From Micromonospora polyrhachis (GTDB taxonomy: Bacteria; Actinomycetota; Actinomycetes; Mycobacteriales; Micromonosporaceae), in contig NZ_JACHJW010000001.1 in assembly GCF_014203835.1 (NCBI RefSeq), positions 2,317,176 to 2,381,175 on the forward strand: a stretch of DNA of 64,000 nt, given 5' to 3'. Of the stretch, positions 1 through 9,962 are shown in pieces; position 1 is the stretch's first letter; every line of letters begins with the position of its first letter. Under the pieces are notes generated by a model, which ran no database searches, was not told where the DNA came from, and was given only the letters and a program-made list of their open reading frames with translations. The translations under genes and the position numbers were made by a program.

Positions 1-804
1 GTAGGTGGAGGTCCCGCCGTACGACCGCCGGCCGATCATCCGCTTCGCGTACTGCACCGGGATCCGGCGCTGCGCCTGCTCGATGAAGACCACCGCAGTG
101 AGGATCACCAGCACCAGGACCAGCACGAGGGCGAACATGTCCCAGCCGTTGGTCTTGCGGATCGTCCAGCCCTCGCTGGGCAGTCGGGCCGCGATCGAGG
201 TGAAGATCAGGACCGACATGCCGTTGCCGACGCCCCGGTCGGTGATCAGCTCACCGAGCCACATCACCATGCCGGTGCCGGCGGTCATCGTGATGACCAG
301 CGTGACCAGTGTGATCCAGAGCGGCAGGCCGGTGTTCTCGGGGACGATCGGGAACTGGTCGCACATCCCGTTGAAGAGCTGCCCGGAGCGGGCCAGTGCG
401 ACGAACGCCGAGGCCTGCAGCACACCCAGTCCGAGCGTCAGGTAGCGGGTGTACTGGGTGATCTTCGCCTGCCCGGCCTGTCCCTCCTTGCGGAGCTGCT
501 CCAACCGCGGGATCACCACGGTGAGCAGCTGCAGGATGATCGAGGCGGTGATGTAGGGCATGATGCCCAGCGCGAAGACCGAGAGCTGGAGCAACGCACC
601 ACCGGAGAAGAGGTTCAGCAGCGTGAAGACGCCGTTGCCCTCCCCCGTCTCCATCGTCTTGATGCAGCTCTGGACGTTGCTGTAGGAGACGCCAGGGCTC
701 GGCAGTGTCGCGCCGAGCCGATAAATCGCGACGATGGCTACTGTAAACAGCAGCTTCTTGCGCAGGTCAGGCGTACGAAACGCACTGAGAAAGGCGGAGA
801 GCAA
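1..804 (-). CDS. secY: Preprotein translocase subunit SecY (5' part, runs off left edge)
   Basis: Encodes about the first 268 residues of SecY, the channel subunit of the Sec translocon in the cytoplasmic membrane. The product opens LSAFLSAFRTPDLRKKLLFT, followed by the first membrane helix and the plug region, as usual in actinobacteria. An AGGAGG box lies flush against an ATG (808-810) and would leave no spacing; the in-frame TTG at 802-804 is 6 nt from that box and gives the usual family N-terminus, so I prefer it. The gene follows rplO on the same strand, but after a 230-bp gap with a strong hairpin, so it may be expressed partly on its own. The 3' half lies outside the window. Confidence 0.93.
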   Translation of the reverse strand, partial: MLSAFLSAFRTPDLRKKLLFTVAIVAIYRLGATLPSPGVSYSNVQSCIKTMETGEGNGVFTLLNLFSGGALLQLSVFALGIMPYITASIILQLLTVVIPRLEQLRKEGQAGQAKITQYTRYLTLGLGVLQASAFVALARSGQLFNGMCDQFPIVPENTGLPLWITLVTLVITMTAGTGMVMWLGELITDRGVGNGMSVLIFTSIAARLPSEGWTIRKTNGWDMFALVLVLVLVILTAVVFIEQAQRRIPVQYAKRMIGRRSYGGTSTY

Positions 805-980
805 CTTCATCCTCCTGCGCGAGGCGGCCGCCAGTAGTCGTGGCGGGACGTGGTGGTTGCCGGGCGAGCGCCCGATATCCATAGCTGGGATCGGACTCTA
901 ACAGCCAAGAGCGTATTCGGGCAGGTGCGCCCGGGAACATTTACCGGATCCGATGCTGCCGGGGCAATACCGGACCAGCA

Positions 981-1027
981 GACCGTGGCGCCCGCCAGTT
1001 GCGGACAACTGAGCGAGCGCCACGGTC
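981..1027 (-). terminator. Compound hairpin between rplO and secY
   Basis: Perfect 11-bp inverted repeat (gaccgtggcgc at 981-991, complement at 1017-1027) 11 bases after the rplO stop. The 25-nt loop holds a second stem (cagttg/caactg). There is no T tract, as is common for actinobacterial terminators. It lies inside a 230-bp gap (809-1038) in an otherwise tightly packed operon; a weak -10-like TAGAGT occurs further toward secY, but I do not claim a promoter. Confidence 0.55.
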
Positions 1028-1038
1028 GACGTGCTTGC

Positions 1039-1482
1039 CTACAGCTCGGTGGCCGAGCCACCGGCGGCAGTGATCTTCTCCTTGGCGGAGGCGCTGAACG
1101 CGTGCGCCGAAACCTGGAGAGCCACTCCACCGAGGTCACCGGTACCGAGGACCTTGACCGGGTGTCCCTTACGGACCGCACCAGCCTCCACCAACTCCAG
1201 CGGGCCGACCTGGCCGCCGTTGGGGAACAGCTCAGCGAGCCGGTCCAGGTTGACGACCTGGAAGACGACCTTGAACTTGTTCTTGAAGCCCTTGAGCTTC
1301 GGCAGCCGCATGTGGATGGGCATCTGCCCACCCTCAAACGCCGCCGAGATGTTCTTCCGGGCCTTGGAACCCTTCGTACCCCGACCGGCGGTCTTGCCCT
1401 TGGAGCCCTCACCGCGACCCACGCGGGTCTTCGCGGTCTTGGCTCCGGGAGCGGGACGCAGGTGGTGGACCTTGATCGTCAT
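1039..1482 (-). CDS. rplO: 50S ribosomal protein L15
   Basis: Large-subunit protein uL15 (147 residues, normal length). The N-terminal third is the basic glycine-rich tail ([20 protein letters not shown]) that threads into 23S rRNA; the globular C-terminal part follows. Its ATG overlaps the stop of rpmD by one base (TAATG), so the two are translationally coupled. It is the last spc-operon gene before a hairpin and the gap to secY. Confidence 0.98.
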   Translation of the reverse strand: MTIKVHHLRPAPGAKTAKTRVGRGEGSKGKTAGRGTKGSKARKNISAAFEGGQMPIHMRLPKLKGFKNKFKVVFQVVNLDRLAELFPNGGQVGPLELVEAGAVRKGHPVKVLGTGDLGGVALQVSAHAFSASAKEKITAAGGSATEL

Positions 1483-1664
1483 TACTCGACCTCCTCGACC
1501 TTCACGAGGTGGTTCACGGTGAAGATCATGCCCCGAATCTCGGGACGGTCCTCCTTGACCACCACGTCATTGATCCGCTTGAGGCCGAGCGACCGCAGGG
1601 ATTCCCGCTGGTTGTGCTTGGCCCCGATCTCGGACCGGACCTGGGTGACCTTGAGACGTGCCAT
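1482..1664 (-). CDS. rpmD: 50S ribosomal protein L30
   Basis: Small large-subunit protein uL30 (60 residues, full length for bacteria), opening [19 protein letters not shown] and carrying the core [14 protein letters not shown]. The longer reading frame to 1853 is rejected: the ATG at 1664 overlaps the rpsE stop by one base (TGATG), and the family begins here. It sits in the usual rpsE-rpmD-rplO order. Confidence 0.97.
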   Translation of the reverse strand: MARLKVTQVRSEIGAKHNQRESLRSLGLKRINDVVVKEDRPEIRGMIFTVNHLVKVEEVE

Positions 1665-2278
1665 CAGGACGCCACCCCCGCCCGAGCCGCGAGCATGGCG
1701 GCCGGCGCGACGTCCTCGACCGGCAGGCCGCGACGGGCCGCGACCGCCTCCGGCGATTCGAGGCTCTTCAGAGCCGCGACCGTGGCGTGCACGATGTTGA
1801 TCGGGTTCGACGAACCGAGGCTCTTGGAGAGCACGTCGTGGATACCCGCGCACTCCAGCACGGCACGAACCGGACCACCGGCGATGACACCGGTACCGGC
1901 GCTGGCCGGCTTGAGCAGGACGACGCCAGCGGCGTCCTCACCCTGCACCGGGTGCGGGATCGACGAGGCGATCCGCGGCACCTTGAAGAAGTGCTTCTTG
2001 GCCTCCTCGACACCCTTGGCGATCGCCGCGGGCACCTCCTTGGCCTTTCCGTAGCCCACACCGACGGTGCCGTCGCCGTCCCCCACGATCACCAGGGCGG
2101 TGAAGCTGAAGCGACGACCACCCTTCACGACCTTGGCGACACGGTTGATCGCGACGACCCGCTCAAGGTGCGGGGTCTTCTCGACGGGCGCGTTTCCGCG
2201 GCCGCCCTCACGGCGGTTGTCGCGGCGACCACCCTCGTTGCCACCGGACCCGCCGCCACGGCGCTGTTGACCTGGCAT
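1664..2278 (-). CDS. rpsE: 30S ribosomal protein S5
   Basis: uS5 (204 residues), a small-subunit protein at the mRNA entry and decoding region. The first about 35 residues are a Gly/Arg/Asn-rich extension typical of actinobacteria. The RNA-binding domain ([20 protein letters not shown], then GVGYGKA) and the C-terminal domain ([15 protein letters not shown]) follow. Co-transcribed with rplR upstream (71-bp gap) and coupled to rpmD by a one-base overlap. Confidence 0.98.
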   Translation of the reverse strand: MPGQQRRGGGSGGNEGGRRDNRREGGRGNAPVEKTPHLERVVAINRVAKVVKGGRRFSFTALVIVGDGDGTVGVGYGKAKEVPAAIAKGVEEAKKHFFKVPRIASSIPHPVQGEDAAGVVLLKPASAGTGVIAGGPVRAVLECAGIHDVLSKSLGSSNPINIVHATVAALKSLESPEAVAARRGLPVEDVAPAAMLAARAGVAS

Positions 2279-2349
2279 CAGCAGCCTTCCTTCCCTCTCG
2301 TGACGGGGTTAGCTAGTTGCGATCCTCGTATGACGCGCATCAGACGCCG

Positions 2350-2739
2350 TCAGAACTCGAGTCCGGCTTCGCGGGCAGCGTCGGCCAGCGCGGCGAGCCG
2401 CCCGCCGTACCGGTTGCCACCGCGGTCGAAGACGACCTTGGAAATCCCCGCAGCCTTGGCCCGCTCCGCGACGAGTGCGCCGACCTTGCTGGCCAGTGCG
2501 CTCTTGTCGCCCTCGGTGCCCCGGATGGACGCATCCAGGCTCGATGCCGACACGAGGGTGCGGCCCTGGGTGTCGTCCACCACCTGGGCGGTGATGTTCC
2601 GCAGCGAACGGGTGACGACCAGGCGAGGCCGCTCGGCCGTACCGCTGATGCTCCGGCGGACGCGGAAGTGCCGACGCGCACGCCCGACGGCGCGCTGGGC
2701 GGCGACGCCGCGGCGGCGCTTGAGCAGCGTGGCGCTCAC
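2350..2739 (-). CDS. rplR: 50S ribosomal protein L18
   Basis: uL18 (129 residues), which binds 5S rRNA. The start is the GTG at 2737-2739, giving [17 protein letters not shown]; an AAAGGAG box sits 7 nt upstream. The open frame continues to 2907, but that extension has no family similarity. Recognisable segments are [20 protein letters not shown] and [20 protein letters not shown]. It lies between rplF (52-bp gap) and rpsE. Confidence 0.97.
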   Translation of the reverse strand: MSATLLKRRRGVAAQRAVGRARRHFRVRRSISGTAERPRLVVTRSLRNITAQVVDDTQGRTLVSASSLDASIRGTEGDKSALASKVGALVAERAKAAGISKVVFDRGGNRYGGRLAALADAAREAGLEF

Positions 2740-2791
2740 TTGATCACTCCTTTGCTCGCGACTGCGGGGCTCGCAAGCTCGCTCCTCGCAC

Positions 2792-3334
2792 TCACTTCTT
2801 ACCGGCCTTTCCAGCCTTGCGGCGGATGACCTCGCCCTGGTACTTGATGCCCTTGCCCTTGTAGGGCTCCGGCGGACGGATCTTCCGGATGTTGGCGGCG
2901 ATCTCACCGACCTGCTGCTTGTCGATGCCGGCCACGTGGAACAGCGTCGGCTTCTCCACAGTGAAGGTGATGCCGTCCGGCGCCGCGACCAGCACCGGGT
3001 GCGAGAACCCGAGCGCGAACTCCAGGTCCTTGCCCTTGGCGGTGACGCGGTAACCGGTACCGGCGATCTCCAGGGACTTCTTGTAGCCCTCGGTCACGCC
3101 GACGATCATGTTGGCGACCAGGGTACGGCTCAGGCCGTGCAGTTCCTTGGCCTTGCGCTCATCGTTCGGCCGGTTGACGTGCAGCTGGCCGTCCTCGCCC
3201 TGCTCCGCCGTGATCGGCTCGGCCAGGGTGACGGCGAGCTCGCCCTTCGGGCCCTTGACCTTGACGGTCCGGCCGTCGATCGTGACGTCGACGCCGGCCG
3301 GTACCGGGATCGACTTACGTCCAATACGCGACAT
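2792..3334 (-). CDS. rplF: 50S ribosomal protein L6
   Basis: uL6 (180 residues), near the GTPase-associated region of the large subunit. Starts [20 protein letters not shown] at the ATG at 3332-3334; the longer open frame to 3541 lies in the rpsH region and is rejected. The C-terminal signature [20 protein letters not shown] is intact. Only 16 bp separate it from the rpsH stop. Confidence 0.98.
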   Translation of the reverse strand: MSRIGRKSIPVPAGVDVTIDGRTVKVKGPKGELAVTLAEPITAEQGEDGQLHVNRPNDERKAKELHGLSRTLVANMIVGVTEGYKKSLEIAGTGYRVTAKGKDLEFALGFSHPVLVAAPDGITFTVEKPTLFHVAGIDKQQVGEIAANIRKIRPPEPYKGKGIKYQGEVIRRKAGKAGKK

Positions 3335-3350
3335 TTCTACCTGTCTCCCG

Positions 3351-3758
3351 TTACCAGACGAAGGCGAGGACTTCCCCGCCAACGCTCCGCTTGCGGGCCT
3401 GCCGGTCGGTGAGCAGTCCCTGGGACGTCGAAATGATCGCCACGCCCAGCCCACCGAGCACCCGCGGGAGCCCGTCCGACTTGGCGTACACCCGCAGACC
3501 GGGCTTGGACACCCGCTTGATGCCCGCCAGGCTCCGCTCACGGTTCTGGCCGTACTTCAGCTCGACCACCAGGCGCTTGCCGACAGCGCCCTCCTCGGGC
3601 TCCTCGACCGACCAGGTGGCGATGTAACCCTCGGCCTTGAGAACCTCGGCAATGTTCGCCTTGATCTTCGAGTAGGGCATCGTCACCCGGTCGTGGTACG
3701 CCTGGTTGGCGTTCCGCAGACGCGTCAGCATGTCTGCGATCGGGTCGGTCATAGTCAT
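3351..3758 (-). CDS. rpsH: 30S ribosomal protein S8
   Basis: uS8 (135 residues), a 16S rRNA central-domain binder and, in E. coli, the spc operon repressor. The opening [20 protein letters not shown] and the C-terminal core [14 protein letters not shown] are typical. A second in-frame ATG two codons in could also be used. A 148-bp gap separates it from rpsN upstream; I see no clear regulatory structure there. Confidence 0.97.
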   Translation of the reverse strand: MTMTDPIADMLTRLRNANQAYHDRVTMPYSKIKANIAEVLKAEGYIATWSVEEPEEGAVGKRLVVELKYGQNRERSLAGIKRVSKPGLRVYAKSDGLPRVLGGLGVAIISTSQGLLTDRQARKRSVGGEVLAFVW

Positions 3759-3906
3759 TGGTTCTCGTCAGCCTTTCTCACCGGGGTTCCCTGGGCGGTC
3801 AGACCCGGGCCTACGGCGTTGCGATCCTCGCCCAGGCCGTCGGCCTGGACGCAGCTGGGCTCTACCGGGTTGTGTTCCACGCCTCGCCCATAGCCAGGGC
3901 GTAGCG

Positions 3907-4092
3907 TCACCAGGAAGCCTTGGACACGCCGGGCAGCTCACCGCGGTGGGCCATCTCCCGGAGGCACACCCGGCAGAGACCGAACTTGCGGTAGACCGCC
4001 TTCGGACGTCCGCACCGCTGGCAGCGGGTGTACGCCTGGACCGAGAACTTCGGCTTCTTGGCGGCCTTGAGAATCAGCGCCTTCTTCGCCAT
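3907..4092 (-). CDS. rpsN: 30S ribosomal protein S14, zinc-binding type
   Basis: uS14 of the short zinc-ribbon type (61 residues), required for 30S head assembly. Two CxxC pairs are visible (CQRC and CRVC, about residues 24-43), so it is the C+ paralogue. The start is the ATG at 4090-4092 ([16 protein letters not shown]); the longer frame to 4155 lies inside the rplE region and is rejected. It sits 7 bp after rplE, the usual position for the housekeeping copy. Confidence 0.97.
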   Translation of the reverse strand: MAKKALILKAAKKPKFSVQAYTRCQRCGRPKAVYRKFGLCRVCLREMAHRGELPGVSKASW

Positions 4093-4099
4093 CTCGTAC

Positions 4100-4669
4100 T
4101 CACTGCTCCTTGAACGGGAAGCCCAGGAGCTTGAGCAGCGCCCGGCCCTCGTCATCGGTCGTCGCGGTGGTAACCACCGTGATGTCCATGCCCCGCTGCC
4201 GATCGATCCGGTCCTGGTCGATCTCGTGGAACACGGACTGCTCGGTCAGGCCGAACGTGTAGTTACCGTGCCCGTCGAGCTTGCGCCCGTCCAGGCCGCG
4301 GAAGTCGCGGATACGCGGCAGCGCGATGGAGAGCAGCCGGTCCAGGAACTCCCACATCCGGTCGCCGCGCAGGGTCACCTTCGCGCCGATCGGCATGCCC
4401 TCTCGCAGCTTGAACTGCGCGATGGACTTGGTCGCCCGCCGCACCTGCGGCTTCTGGCCGGTGATCGTGGCGAGGTCGCGGACCGCACCGTCGATCAGCT
4501 TCGCGTCCCGAGCTGCCTCGCCGACACCCATGTTGACGACGATCTTGACCAGGCCCGGCACCTGCATCGGGTTGCCGTACTCGAACTGCTCACGCAGCTT
4601 GGCCACGATCTCGTTGCGGTACCGCTCCTTGAGGCGCGGCATGGTCTTCATTTCGGTAGCCGTGGTCAT
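4100..4669 (-). CDS. rplE: 50S ribosomal protein L5
   Basis: uL5 (189 residues), a 5S rRNA-binding protein of the central protuberance. The signature [19 protein letters not shown] and the C-terminal [11 protein letters not shown] are present. The ATG overlaps the rplX stop by one base (TGATG). A second in-frame Met ([14 protein letters not shown]) lies a few codons in, so the true start could be slightly later. Confidence 0.97.
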   Translation of the reverse strand: MTTATEMKTMPRLKERYRNEIVAKLREQFEYGNPMQVPGLVKIVVNMGVGEAARDAKLIDGAVRDLATITGQKPQVRRATKSIAQFKLREGMPIGAKVTLRGDRMWEFLDRLLSIALPRIRDFRGLDGRKLDGHGNYTFGLTEQSVFHEIDQDRIDRQRGMDITVVTTATTDDEGRALLKLLGFPFKEQ

Positions 4670-4989
4670 CAGAGGTCCTTACCGGTGCTACGCGCGATGC
4701 GGACCTTCTGGCCACTCTCGTCGATCCGGTACCCGACCCGGGTCGGGTTGCCGTCGGAGTCCAGGACCTGCACGTTCGAAACGTGGATCGGGGCCTCCTG
4801 GGTGACGATGCCACCGGTCTTGGCGCCACGCTGGGTGGTGGTGATGCGGGTGTGCTTCTTGACCCGGTTCACGCCCTCGACCAGGATCTTGTCCTGCCGC
4901 GGGTAGGCCGCGATGACCTTGCCCTTGGCACCCTTGTCCTTGCCGGCAATGACGACGACCGTGTCGCCCTTCTTGACCTTCACGGTCAC
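4669..4989 (-). CDS. rplX: 50S ribosomal protein L24
   Basis: uL24 (106 residues), an early-assembly protein at the exit tunnel. A KOW motif opens the product ([20 protein letters not shown]). The GTG start (4987-4989) overlaps the rplN stop by 4 bases (GTGA), showing translational coupling. Length and C-terminal part ([19 protein letters not shown]) are normal. Confidence 0.97.
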   Translation of the reverse strand: MTVKVKKGDTVVVIAGKDKGAKGKVIAAYPRQDKILVEGVNRVKKHTRITTTQRGAKTGGIVTQEAPIHVSNVQVLDSDGNPTRVGYRIDESGQKVRIARSTGKDL

Positions 4990-5354
4990 AACACCTCCGG
5001 CGCAAGCGAGATGATTTTCATGAACCGCTTGTCCCGCAGCTCCCGACCCACCGGGCCGAAGATACGGGTACCCCGCGGGTCTCCACCGTCCTTGATGATG
5101 ACGGCGGCGTTCTCGTCGAAGCGGATGTACGAGCCGTCCGGCCGCCGCTTCTCCTTGGCGGTACGAACGACGACCGCCTTGACGACGTCACCCTTCTTGA
5201 CACCGGCGCCGGGGATCGCGTCCTTGACGGTGGCCACGATGACGTCGCCGATACTCGCGTAGCGCCGACCGGAGCCGCCGAGAACCCGAATGCACAGGAT
5301 CTCCCGGGCACCCGTGTTGTCGGCGACGCGCAGTCGCGACTCCTGCTGAATCAC
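4986..5354 (-). CDS. rplN: 50S ribosomal protein L14
   Basis: uL14 (122 residues), part of the subunit interface. The whole family pattern is visible: [20 protein letters not shown], then [15 protein letters not shown] and [23 protein letters not shown]-like end. Start GTG at 5352-5354. A 101-bp gap separates it from rpsQ upstream, one of the larger gaps in this operon. Confidence 0.98.
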   Translation of the reverse strand: MIQQESRLRVADNTGAREILCIRVLGGSGRRYASIGDVIVATVKDAIPGAGVKKGDVVKAVVVRTAKEKRRPDGSYIRFDENAAVIIKDGGDPRGTRIFGPVGRELRDKRFMKIISLAPEVL

Positions 5355-5455
5355 GTCTATCTCCTATGTCTGCCAGTTCTCAGTCGGCCCGGCCGACCGA
5401 GCTTGGCGGAACCCTGAGCCTGCTGGATCGGTCTGCTACGCAGCCCGTACGGCTC

Positions 5456-5746
5456 TTACTTGGCCTTCTCGAGGATTTCCACGATCCGCCACCGCTTGGT
5501 GGCGGAGAGCGGACGGGTTTCCATCAGCAGCACCCGGTCGCCGATGCCACACGCGTTCTGCTCGTCGTGCGCCTTCAGCTTGCTGGTACGCCGCATGACC
5601 TTGCCGTACAGCGGGTGCTTGACCCGGTCCTCGACCTCGACAACGACGGTCTTCTCCATCTTGTCGCTGACCACGAGGCCCTCGCGCACCTTGCGCTGGG
5701 CCCGCTGAGCCGCGCTGGTCCCCTCCGGGGCAGTCTTCTCACTCAT
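5456..5746 (-). CDS. rpsQ: 30S ribosomal protein S17
   Basis: uS17 (96 residues), an OB-fold primary 16S rRNA binder. A short unstructured N-terminal tail ([17 protein letters not shown]) precedes the core [20 protein letters not shown] and [20 protein letters not shown]. The start overlaps the rpmC stop by 4 bases (ATGA). Confidence 0.97.
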   Translation of the reverse strand: MSEKTAPEGTSAAQRAQRKVREGLVVSDKMEKTVVVEVEDRVKHPLYGKVMRRTSKLKAHDEQNACGIGDRVLLMETRPLSATKRWRIVEILEKAK

Positions 5747-5976
5747 GCCTTCACCTCAGTTGGCGCGGCCGAGAGTCCGAGCTCGCGCTCACGCATGATC
5801 GTGTAGATCCGGGCGATCTCCCGACGGATGACCTGAAGCCGACGGTTGTTGTCGAGCTGGCCGGTCGCGGCCTGCACGCGGAGGTTGAACAGCTCCGCCT
5901 TGGCCTCCCGTAGCTTCGTGACCAGCTCCTCTTCGGAGAGCTCACGCAGCTCGGCGGCCTTAACGCCCGCTGCCAT
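5743..5976 (-). CDS. rpmC: 50S ribosomal protein L29
   Basis: uL29 (77 residues), a two-helix protein near the exit tunnel that helps dock SRP and trigger factor. The helical pattern [20 protein letters not shown] and the motif [20 protein letters not shown] are clear. The ATG overlaps the rplP stop by one base; the C-terminus overlaps rpsQ. Confidence 0.97.
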   Translation of the reverse strand: MAAGVKAAELRELSEEELVTKLREAKAELFNLRVQAATGQLDNNRRLQVIRREIARIYTIMRERELGLSAAPTEVKA

Positions 5977-6401
5977 CAGGATTCACCCACTTCGCGCGTC
6001 ACAATGCGGCACTTCATCGGGAGCTTGTGGATCGCGCGACGCATCGCCTCTCGCGCAATCTGCTCGTTGGGGAAGGACATCTCGAAGAGCACCCGCCCCG
6101 GCTTCACGTTGGCGACCCACCATTCCGGTGAGCCCTTACCGGAACCCATCCGGGTTTCCGCCGGCTTCTTGGTCAGGGCCTGGTCCGGGAAGACCGTGAT
6201 CCAGACCTTGCCACCACGCTTGATATGGCGGGTCATCGCGATACGGGCCGACTCGATCTGCCGGTTCGTCACGTACGCCGGCTCGAGCGCCTGGATTCCG
6301 AACTCGCCGAAAACCACCCGGTTGCCGCCCTTCGACGCGCCATGGCGGTCGGGGTGGTGCGGCTTGCGGAAGCCCTTCGGGGGCTTGCGCGGCATCAGCA
6401 T
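5976..6401 (-). CDS. rplP: 50S ribosomal protein L16
   Basis: uL16 (141 residues), which helps shape the A-site tRNA path. It opens [19 protein letters not shown]; segments such as [20 protein letters not shown] and [20 protein letters not shown] are family-diagnostic. It follows rpsC with a 3-bp gap and overlaps rpmC by one base. Confidence 0.98.
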   Translation of the reverse strand: MLMPRKPPKGFRKPHHPDRHGASKGGNRVVFGEFGIQALEPAYVTNRQIESARIAMTRHIKRGGKVWITVFPDQALTKKPAETRMGSGKGSPEWWVANVKPGRVLFEMSFPNEQIAREAMRRAIHKLPMKCRIVTREVGES

Positions 6402-6404
6402 CTG

Positions 6405-7286
6405 TCAGCCCTCCTGCGCTGAGCTGTCCGATCCGGCCGAAGCGGCCGGAGTGGCCGGCGCGGCGGTGGCCGGCGCGGCACTTTCGTTCGTGGCCTCCAC
6501 AGCACCCGCGGAGGCCTCGGCCGCCGCAGCCCGTCCAGCGTCCGTACCACCCGGGGTGGTGCCGGACGAACCGGACCGACCACGACGCGGCCGCTCCGGA
6601 CGGTCACCGCGGTCGCGGCGCGGACGCGACGGACCCGCCTCGGCCGGGGTCTCCCGACCAGGTACGGCGTCGCCCTTGTAGATCCAGACCTTCACGCCGA
6701 TACGGCCGAAGGTGGTCCGTGCCTCGAAGAAGCCGTACTCGATGTTGGCCCGCAGCGTGTGCAGCGGAACCCGACCCTCGCGGTAGAACTCGGTGCGGCT
6801 CATTTCCGCACCGCCGAGGCGGCCGGAGACCTGCACCCGGATGCCCTTGACGATCGGGTTCTTCATCGCCGACTGCATGGCCTTACGCATCGCCCGCCGG
6901 AAGCTGACCCGGCTGGAGAGCTGCTCGGCCACACCCTGGGCGACCAGCTGTGCGTCCGACTCCGGGCTCTTCACCTCGAGGATGTTGAGCTGAACCTGCT
7001 TGCCGGTCAGCTTCTCCAACTCGCCGCGGATCCGGTCGGCCTCCGCACCCTTACGGCCGATGACGATGCCCGGCCGGGCGGTGTGGATGTCGACCCGGAC
7101 CCGGTCCCGGGTCCGCTCGATGTCGACCTTGGAAATGCCGGCACGCTCCAGGCCCTTGGACATCATCCGCCGGATCTTCACGTCCTCGGCGATGTAGTCC
7201 TTGTAGAGCTTGTCCGCGTACCAGCGGGACTTCCAGTCGGTCGAGATGCCGAGCCGGAACCCGTGCGGGTGAACCTTCTGCCCCAT
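6405..7286 (-). CDS. rpsC: 30S ribosomal protein S3 with long Ala/Arg-rich tail
   Basis: uS3 (293 residues), part of the mRNA entry helicase site. The KH domain is visible ([20 protein letters not shown], about residues 72-91), followed by the C-terminal domain ending [19 protein letters not shown] near residue 215. The last about 75 residues are a low-complexity Arg/Gly then Ala/Pro tail; actinobacterial S3 often has such a tail, and this one is long. Start overlaps the rplV stop (TAATG). Confidence 0.98.
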   Translation of the reverse strand: MGQKVHPHGFRLGISTDWKSRWYADKLYKDYIAEDVKIRRMMSKGLERAGISKVDIERTRDRVRVDIHTARPGIVIGRKGAEADRIRGELEKLTGKQVQLNILEVKSPESDAQLVAQGVAEQLSSRVSFRRAMRKAMQSAMKNPIVKGIRVQVSGRLGGAEMSRTEFYREGRVPLHTLRANIEYGFFEARTTFGRIGVKVWIYKGDAVPGRETPAEAGPSRPRRDRGDRPERPRRGRSGSSGTTPGGTDAGRAAAAEASAGAVEATNESAAPATAAPATPAASAGSDSSAQEG

Positions 7287-7762
7287 TACTCGGCACCCTC
7301 CGTCGTGCTCTGCGTGTCGGCGGCCGTGGTCTCCGGCGCGGCCTTCTTGGCCGGCGCGGCCTTCTTGGCCGGCGCGCCCTTCTTCCCCGACGTGGCCGGC
7401 GCTACCGCCTCGACCACGATCGTGATGTGACAGGTGCGCTTGCGGATCCGGTACGCCCGGCCCTGTGCCCGAGGCTGGAACCGCTTCATCGTCGGGCCCT
7501 CATCGACGAACGCCTCGCTGACGAGCAGCGCGTCAGGGTCCAACCGCTCGTTGTTCTCCGCGTTGGCGATCGCGCTCGCGAGGACCTTGTAGACCTGCTC
7601 GCTCGCAGCCTGCGGCGCGAACTGCAGCACCGTGAGCGCCTCCTTCGCGGGCAGACCGCGGACGAGGTTGACCACCCGGCGCGCCTTCGTCGGCGAGATG
7701 CGCACGTGCCGCGCAACCGCCCGCGCGCCCGGAAGCACCGGAGCGTCGCCCCTAACTGGCAT
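7286..7762 (-). CDS. rplV: 50S ribosomal protein L22
   Basis: uL22 (158 residues), whose hairpin lines the exit tunnel. I place the start at the ATG 7760-7762 ([20 protein letters not shown]), which has AAGGGG 8 nt upstream; the in-frame ATG at 7804 has no such box. The core [20 protein letters not shown] and [20 protein letters not shown] is standard. The C-terminus is a lysine/alanine repeat tail ([11 protein letters not shown]). Confidence 0.95.
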   Translation of the reverse strand: MPVRGDAPVLPGARAVARHVRISPTKARRVVNLVRGLPAKEALTVLQFAPQAASEQVYKVLASAIANAENNERLDPDALLVSEAFVDEGPTMKRFQPRAQGRAYRIRKRTCHITIVVEAVAPATSGKKGAPAKKAAPAKKAAPETTAADTQSTTEGAE

Positions 7763-7865
7763 CGCTGTAACCCCTTGATCCTTAATCCGTGGCTTTACGA
7801 CCATTGTTCGGCCAGGTCCGGCTGACGTACGGTCCGCCGGATGGTGGACCGAACAAGAGTCGGCA

Positions 7866-8147
7866 TCAGCGCCGGCGGCTCTTCCGGTCGTCCTTCTCGT
7901 GACCCTTGAACGTACGGGTCAACGCAAACTCGCCGAGCTTGTGCCCGACCATCGCCTCGGTGACGAACACCGGAACGTGCTTGCGTCCGTCGTGCACCGC
8001 GATCGTGTGGCCGAGCATCTCGGGGATGATCGTCGAGCGCCGCGACCAGGTCTTGATGACGTTCTTCGAGCCCTTGTCGTTCTGCGTCTCCACCTTCTTG
8101 AGCAGGTGGTCGTCGATGAACGGGCCCTTCTTCAGGCTGCGAGGCAT
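7866..8147 (-). CDS. rpsS: 30S ribosomal protein S19
   Basis: uS19 (93 residues), in the 30S head next to S13. The sequence [20 protein letters not shown] and [20 protein letters not shown] is full length and typical. It lies 13 bp downstream of rplB; about 100 bp separate it from rplV. Confidence 0.98.
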   Translation of the reverse strand: MPRSLKKGPFIDDHLLKKVETQNDKGSKNVIKTWSRRSTIIPEMLGHTIAVHDGRKHVPVFVTEAMVGHKLGEFALTRTFKGHEKDDRKSRRR

Positions 8148-8160
8148 GTCCTAATCTCCC

Positions 8161-9000
8161 TTAGCCGCGCTTGCGGGTGGCGTAGCGGCGGCGGACGATC
8201 ATCCGGTCGCTCGGCTGGCCCTTACGACGGGTGCGGCCCTCCGGCTTACCCTGCGGGTTGACCGGGTGGCGACCACCGGAGGTCTTACCCTCACCACCAC
8301 CGTGCGGGTGGTCGACCGGGTTCATGGCGACACCACGAACGGTCGGGCGCTTGCCCTTCCACCGCATCCGGCCAGCCTTGCCCCAGTTGATGTTCGACTG
8401 GTCGGCGTTACCGATCTCGCCGATGGTGGCGCGGCACCGCACGTCGACCCGCCGGATCTCACCCGAGGGCATCCGGAGGGTGGCGTACGCGCCCTCCCGG
8501 CCCAGCAGCTGGATGCCGACACCGGCGGAACGGGCCAGCTTGGCACCGCCACCCGGCCGCAGTTCGACGGCGTGGATGGTGCTACCAACCGGAATGTTGC
8601 GCAGCGGCAGGTTGTTGCCCGGCTTGATGTCCGCGCCCGGCCCCGACTCGACCCGGTCGCCCTGCTTCAGGTCCTTCGGCGCGATGATGTAACGCTTCTC
8701 GCCGTCGGCGTAGTGCAGCAGCGCGATCCGCGCGGTGCGGTTCGGGTCGTACTCGATGTGGGCGACCTTCGCCGGCACGCCGTCCTTGTCGACCCGCTTG
8801 AAGTCGATCAGACGGTACTGCCGCTTGTGCCCGCCGCCGTGGTGCCGCGTGGTGATCCGGCCCTGGGCGTTACGCCCGCCCTTCTTCGGCAGCGGAGCCA
8901 GCAGCGACTTCTCGGGAGTCGACCGGGTGATCTCGGCGAAGTCGGCGACGCTGGAGCCACGCCGGCCCGGCGTCGTCGGCTTGTACTTACGGATAGCCAT
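8161..9000 (-). CDS. rplB: 50S ribosomal protein L2
   Basis: uL2 (279 residues), essential for subunit joining and peptidyl transfer. The conserved C-terminal region [20 protein letters not shown], with its histidine near the peptidyl transferase centre, is intact, as is the opening [20 protein letters not shown]. It follows rplW by 12 bp. Confidence 0.98.
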   Translation of the reverse strand: MAIRKYKPTTPGRRGSSVADFAEITRSTPEKSLLAPLPKKGGRNAQGRITTRHHGGGHKRQYRLIDFKRVDKDGVPAKVAHIEYDPNRTARIALLHYADGEKRYIIAPKDLKQGDRVESGPGADIKPGNNLPLRNIPVGSTIHAVELRPGGGAKLARSAGVGIQLLGREGAYATLRMPSGEIRRVDVRCRATIGEIGNADQSNINWGKAGRMRWKGKRPTVRGVAMNPVDHPHGGGEGKTSGGRHPVNPQGKPEGRTRRKGQPSDRMIVRRRYATRKRG

Positions 9001-9012
9001 TGTCTATACCCC

Positions 9013-9315
9013 TCAGCTGACCGGGCCGCCGAAGGCCTCGATACGGTCACCGTCAGCCAGCTTCACCATCGCCCGCTTGGTGGCCTTGCGCTGGCCGTAC
9101 CCGGTGCGGGTGCGCTTGCGCTTGCCCTCGCGGTTGAGGGTGTTCACCGTCAGGACGCGGACGTCGAAGATCTGCTGGATCGCGATCTTGATCTCGGTCT
9201 TGTTCGCGTCCGGGTGCACCAGGAAGGTGTACCAGTTACGGTTCAGCTCGCTGTAGCTCTTCTCCGAGACGACCGGCGCCACGATGATGTCGCGCGGGTC
9301 GGCAATCGTCGTCAC
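9013..9315 (-). CDS. rplW: 50S ribosomal protein L23
   Basis: uL23 (100 residues), at the exit tunnel, where trigger factor and SRP dock. The start is a GTG whose GTGA overlaps the rplD stop by 4 bases. Core motifs [20 protein letters not shown] and [20 protein letters not shown] are present. Confidence 0.97.
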   Translation of the reverse strand: MTTIADPRDIIVAPVVSEKSYSELNRNWYTFLVHPDANKTEIKIAIQQIFDVRVLTVNTLNREGKRKRTRTGYGQRKATKRAMVKLADGDRIEAFGGPVS

Positions 9316-9962
9316 TTGCCACCCTCCTCAGTGGTCTCGGCCGGCACACCCAGGAACTCGTCCAGCGCGTCCTTGGTGAAGACCACGTCATCGGCCACCA
9401 GCACGTCGTACGTGTTGAGCTGGCCGGCTTCGATCAGGTGCACCTTCGACTCGTTCCGCAGCGACAGCCAGTTCAGCTCGTCGGTGCTGCTCAGCACGAC
9501 CAGGACCCGCTTGGCCTCGGTCACCTTGCCGAGCGTGGCCAGCGCCGCCTTGGTCGACGGCTTGTCGCCCGCGACGAAGGACTCGACCACGTGGACCTGG
9601 CCCGCGCGGGCCCGGTCCGAGAGGGCGCCACGCAGCGCGGCGGCCTTCATCTTCTTCGGGGTCCGCTGGCTGTAGTCACGCGGCACCGGGCCGTGGACGA
9701 CGCCACCACCGGCGAACTGCGGGGCACGGATCGAGCCCTGCCGGGCCCGGCCGGTGCCCTTCTGCTTGTACGGCTTCTTGCCGCCACCGGCGACCTCACC
9801 GCGGGTCTTGGCCTTGTGCGTGCCCTGGCGCGCGGCGGCCAACTGGGCCACCACGACCTGGTGCATCAGCGCGACGTTGGCCTGCACGTCGAAGATGTCG
9901 TCCGGCAGCTCGACCGAGCCGCTCTTGGCGCCCTCGAGGTTGCGCACGTCAACCGTGCTCAC
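9312..9962 (-). CDS. rplD: 50S ribosomal protein L4
   Basis: uL4 (216 residues), a tunnel-constriction protein and, in E. coli, the S10 operon autoregulator. The long basic loop is seen at [34 protein letters not shown] start, GTGA overlap with rplC. Whether L4 regulates this operon here cannot be told from sequence alone. Confidence 0.97.
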   Translation of the reverse strand: MSTVDVRNLEGAKSGSVELPDDIFDVQANVALMHQVVVAQLAAARQGTHKAKTRGEVAGGGKKPYKQKGTGRARQGSIRAPQFAGGGVVHGPVPRDYSQRTPKKMKAAALRGALSDRARAGQVHVVESFVAGDKPSTKAALATLGKVTEAKRVLVVLSSTDELNWLSLRNESKVHLIEAGQLNTYDVLVADDVVFTKDALDEFLGVPAETTEEGGK

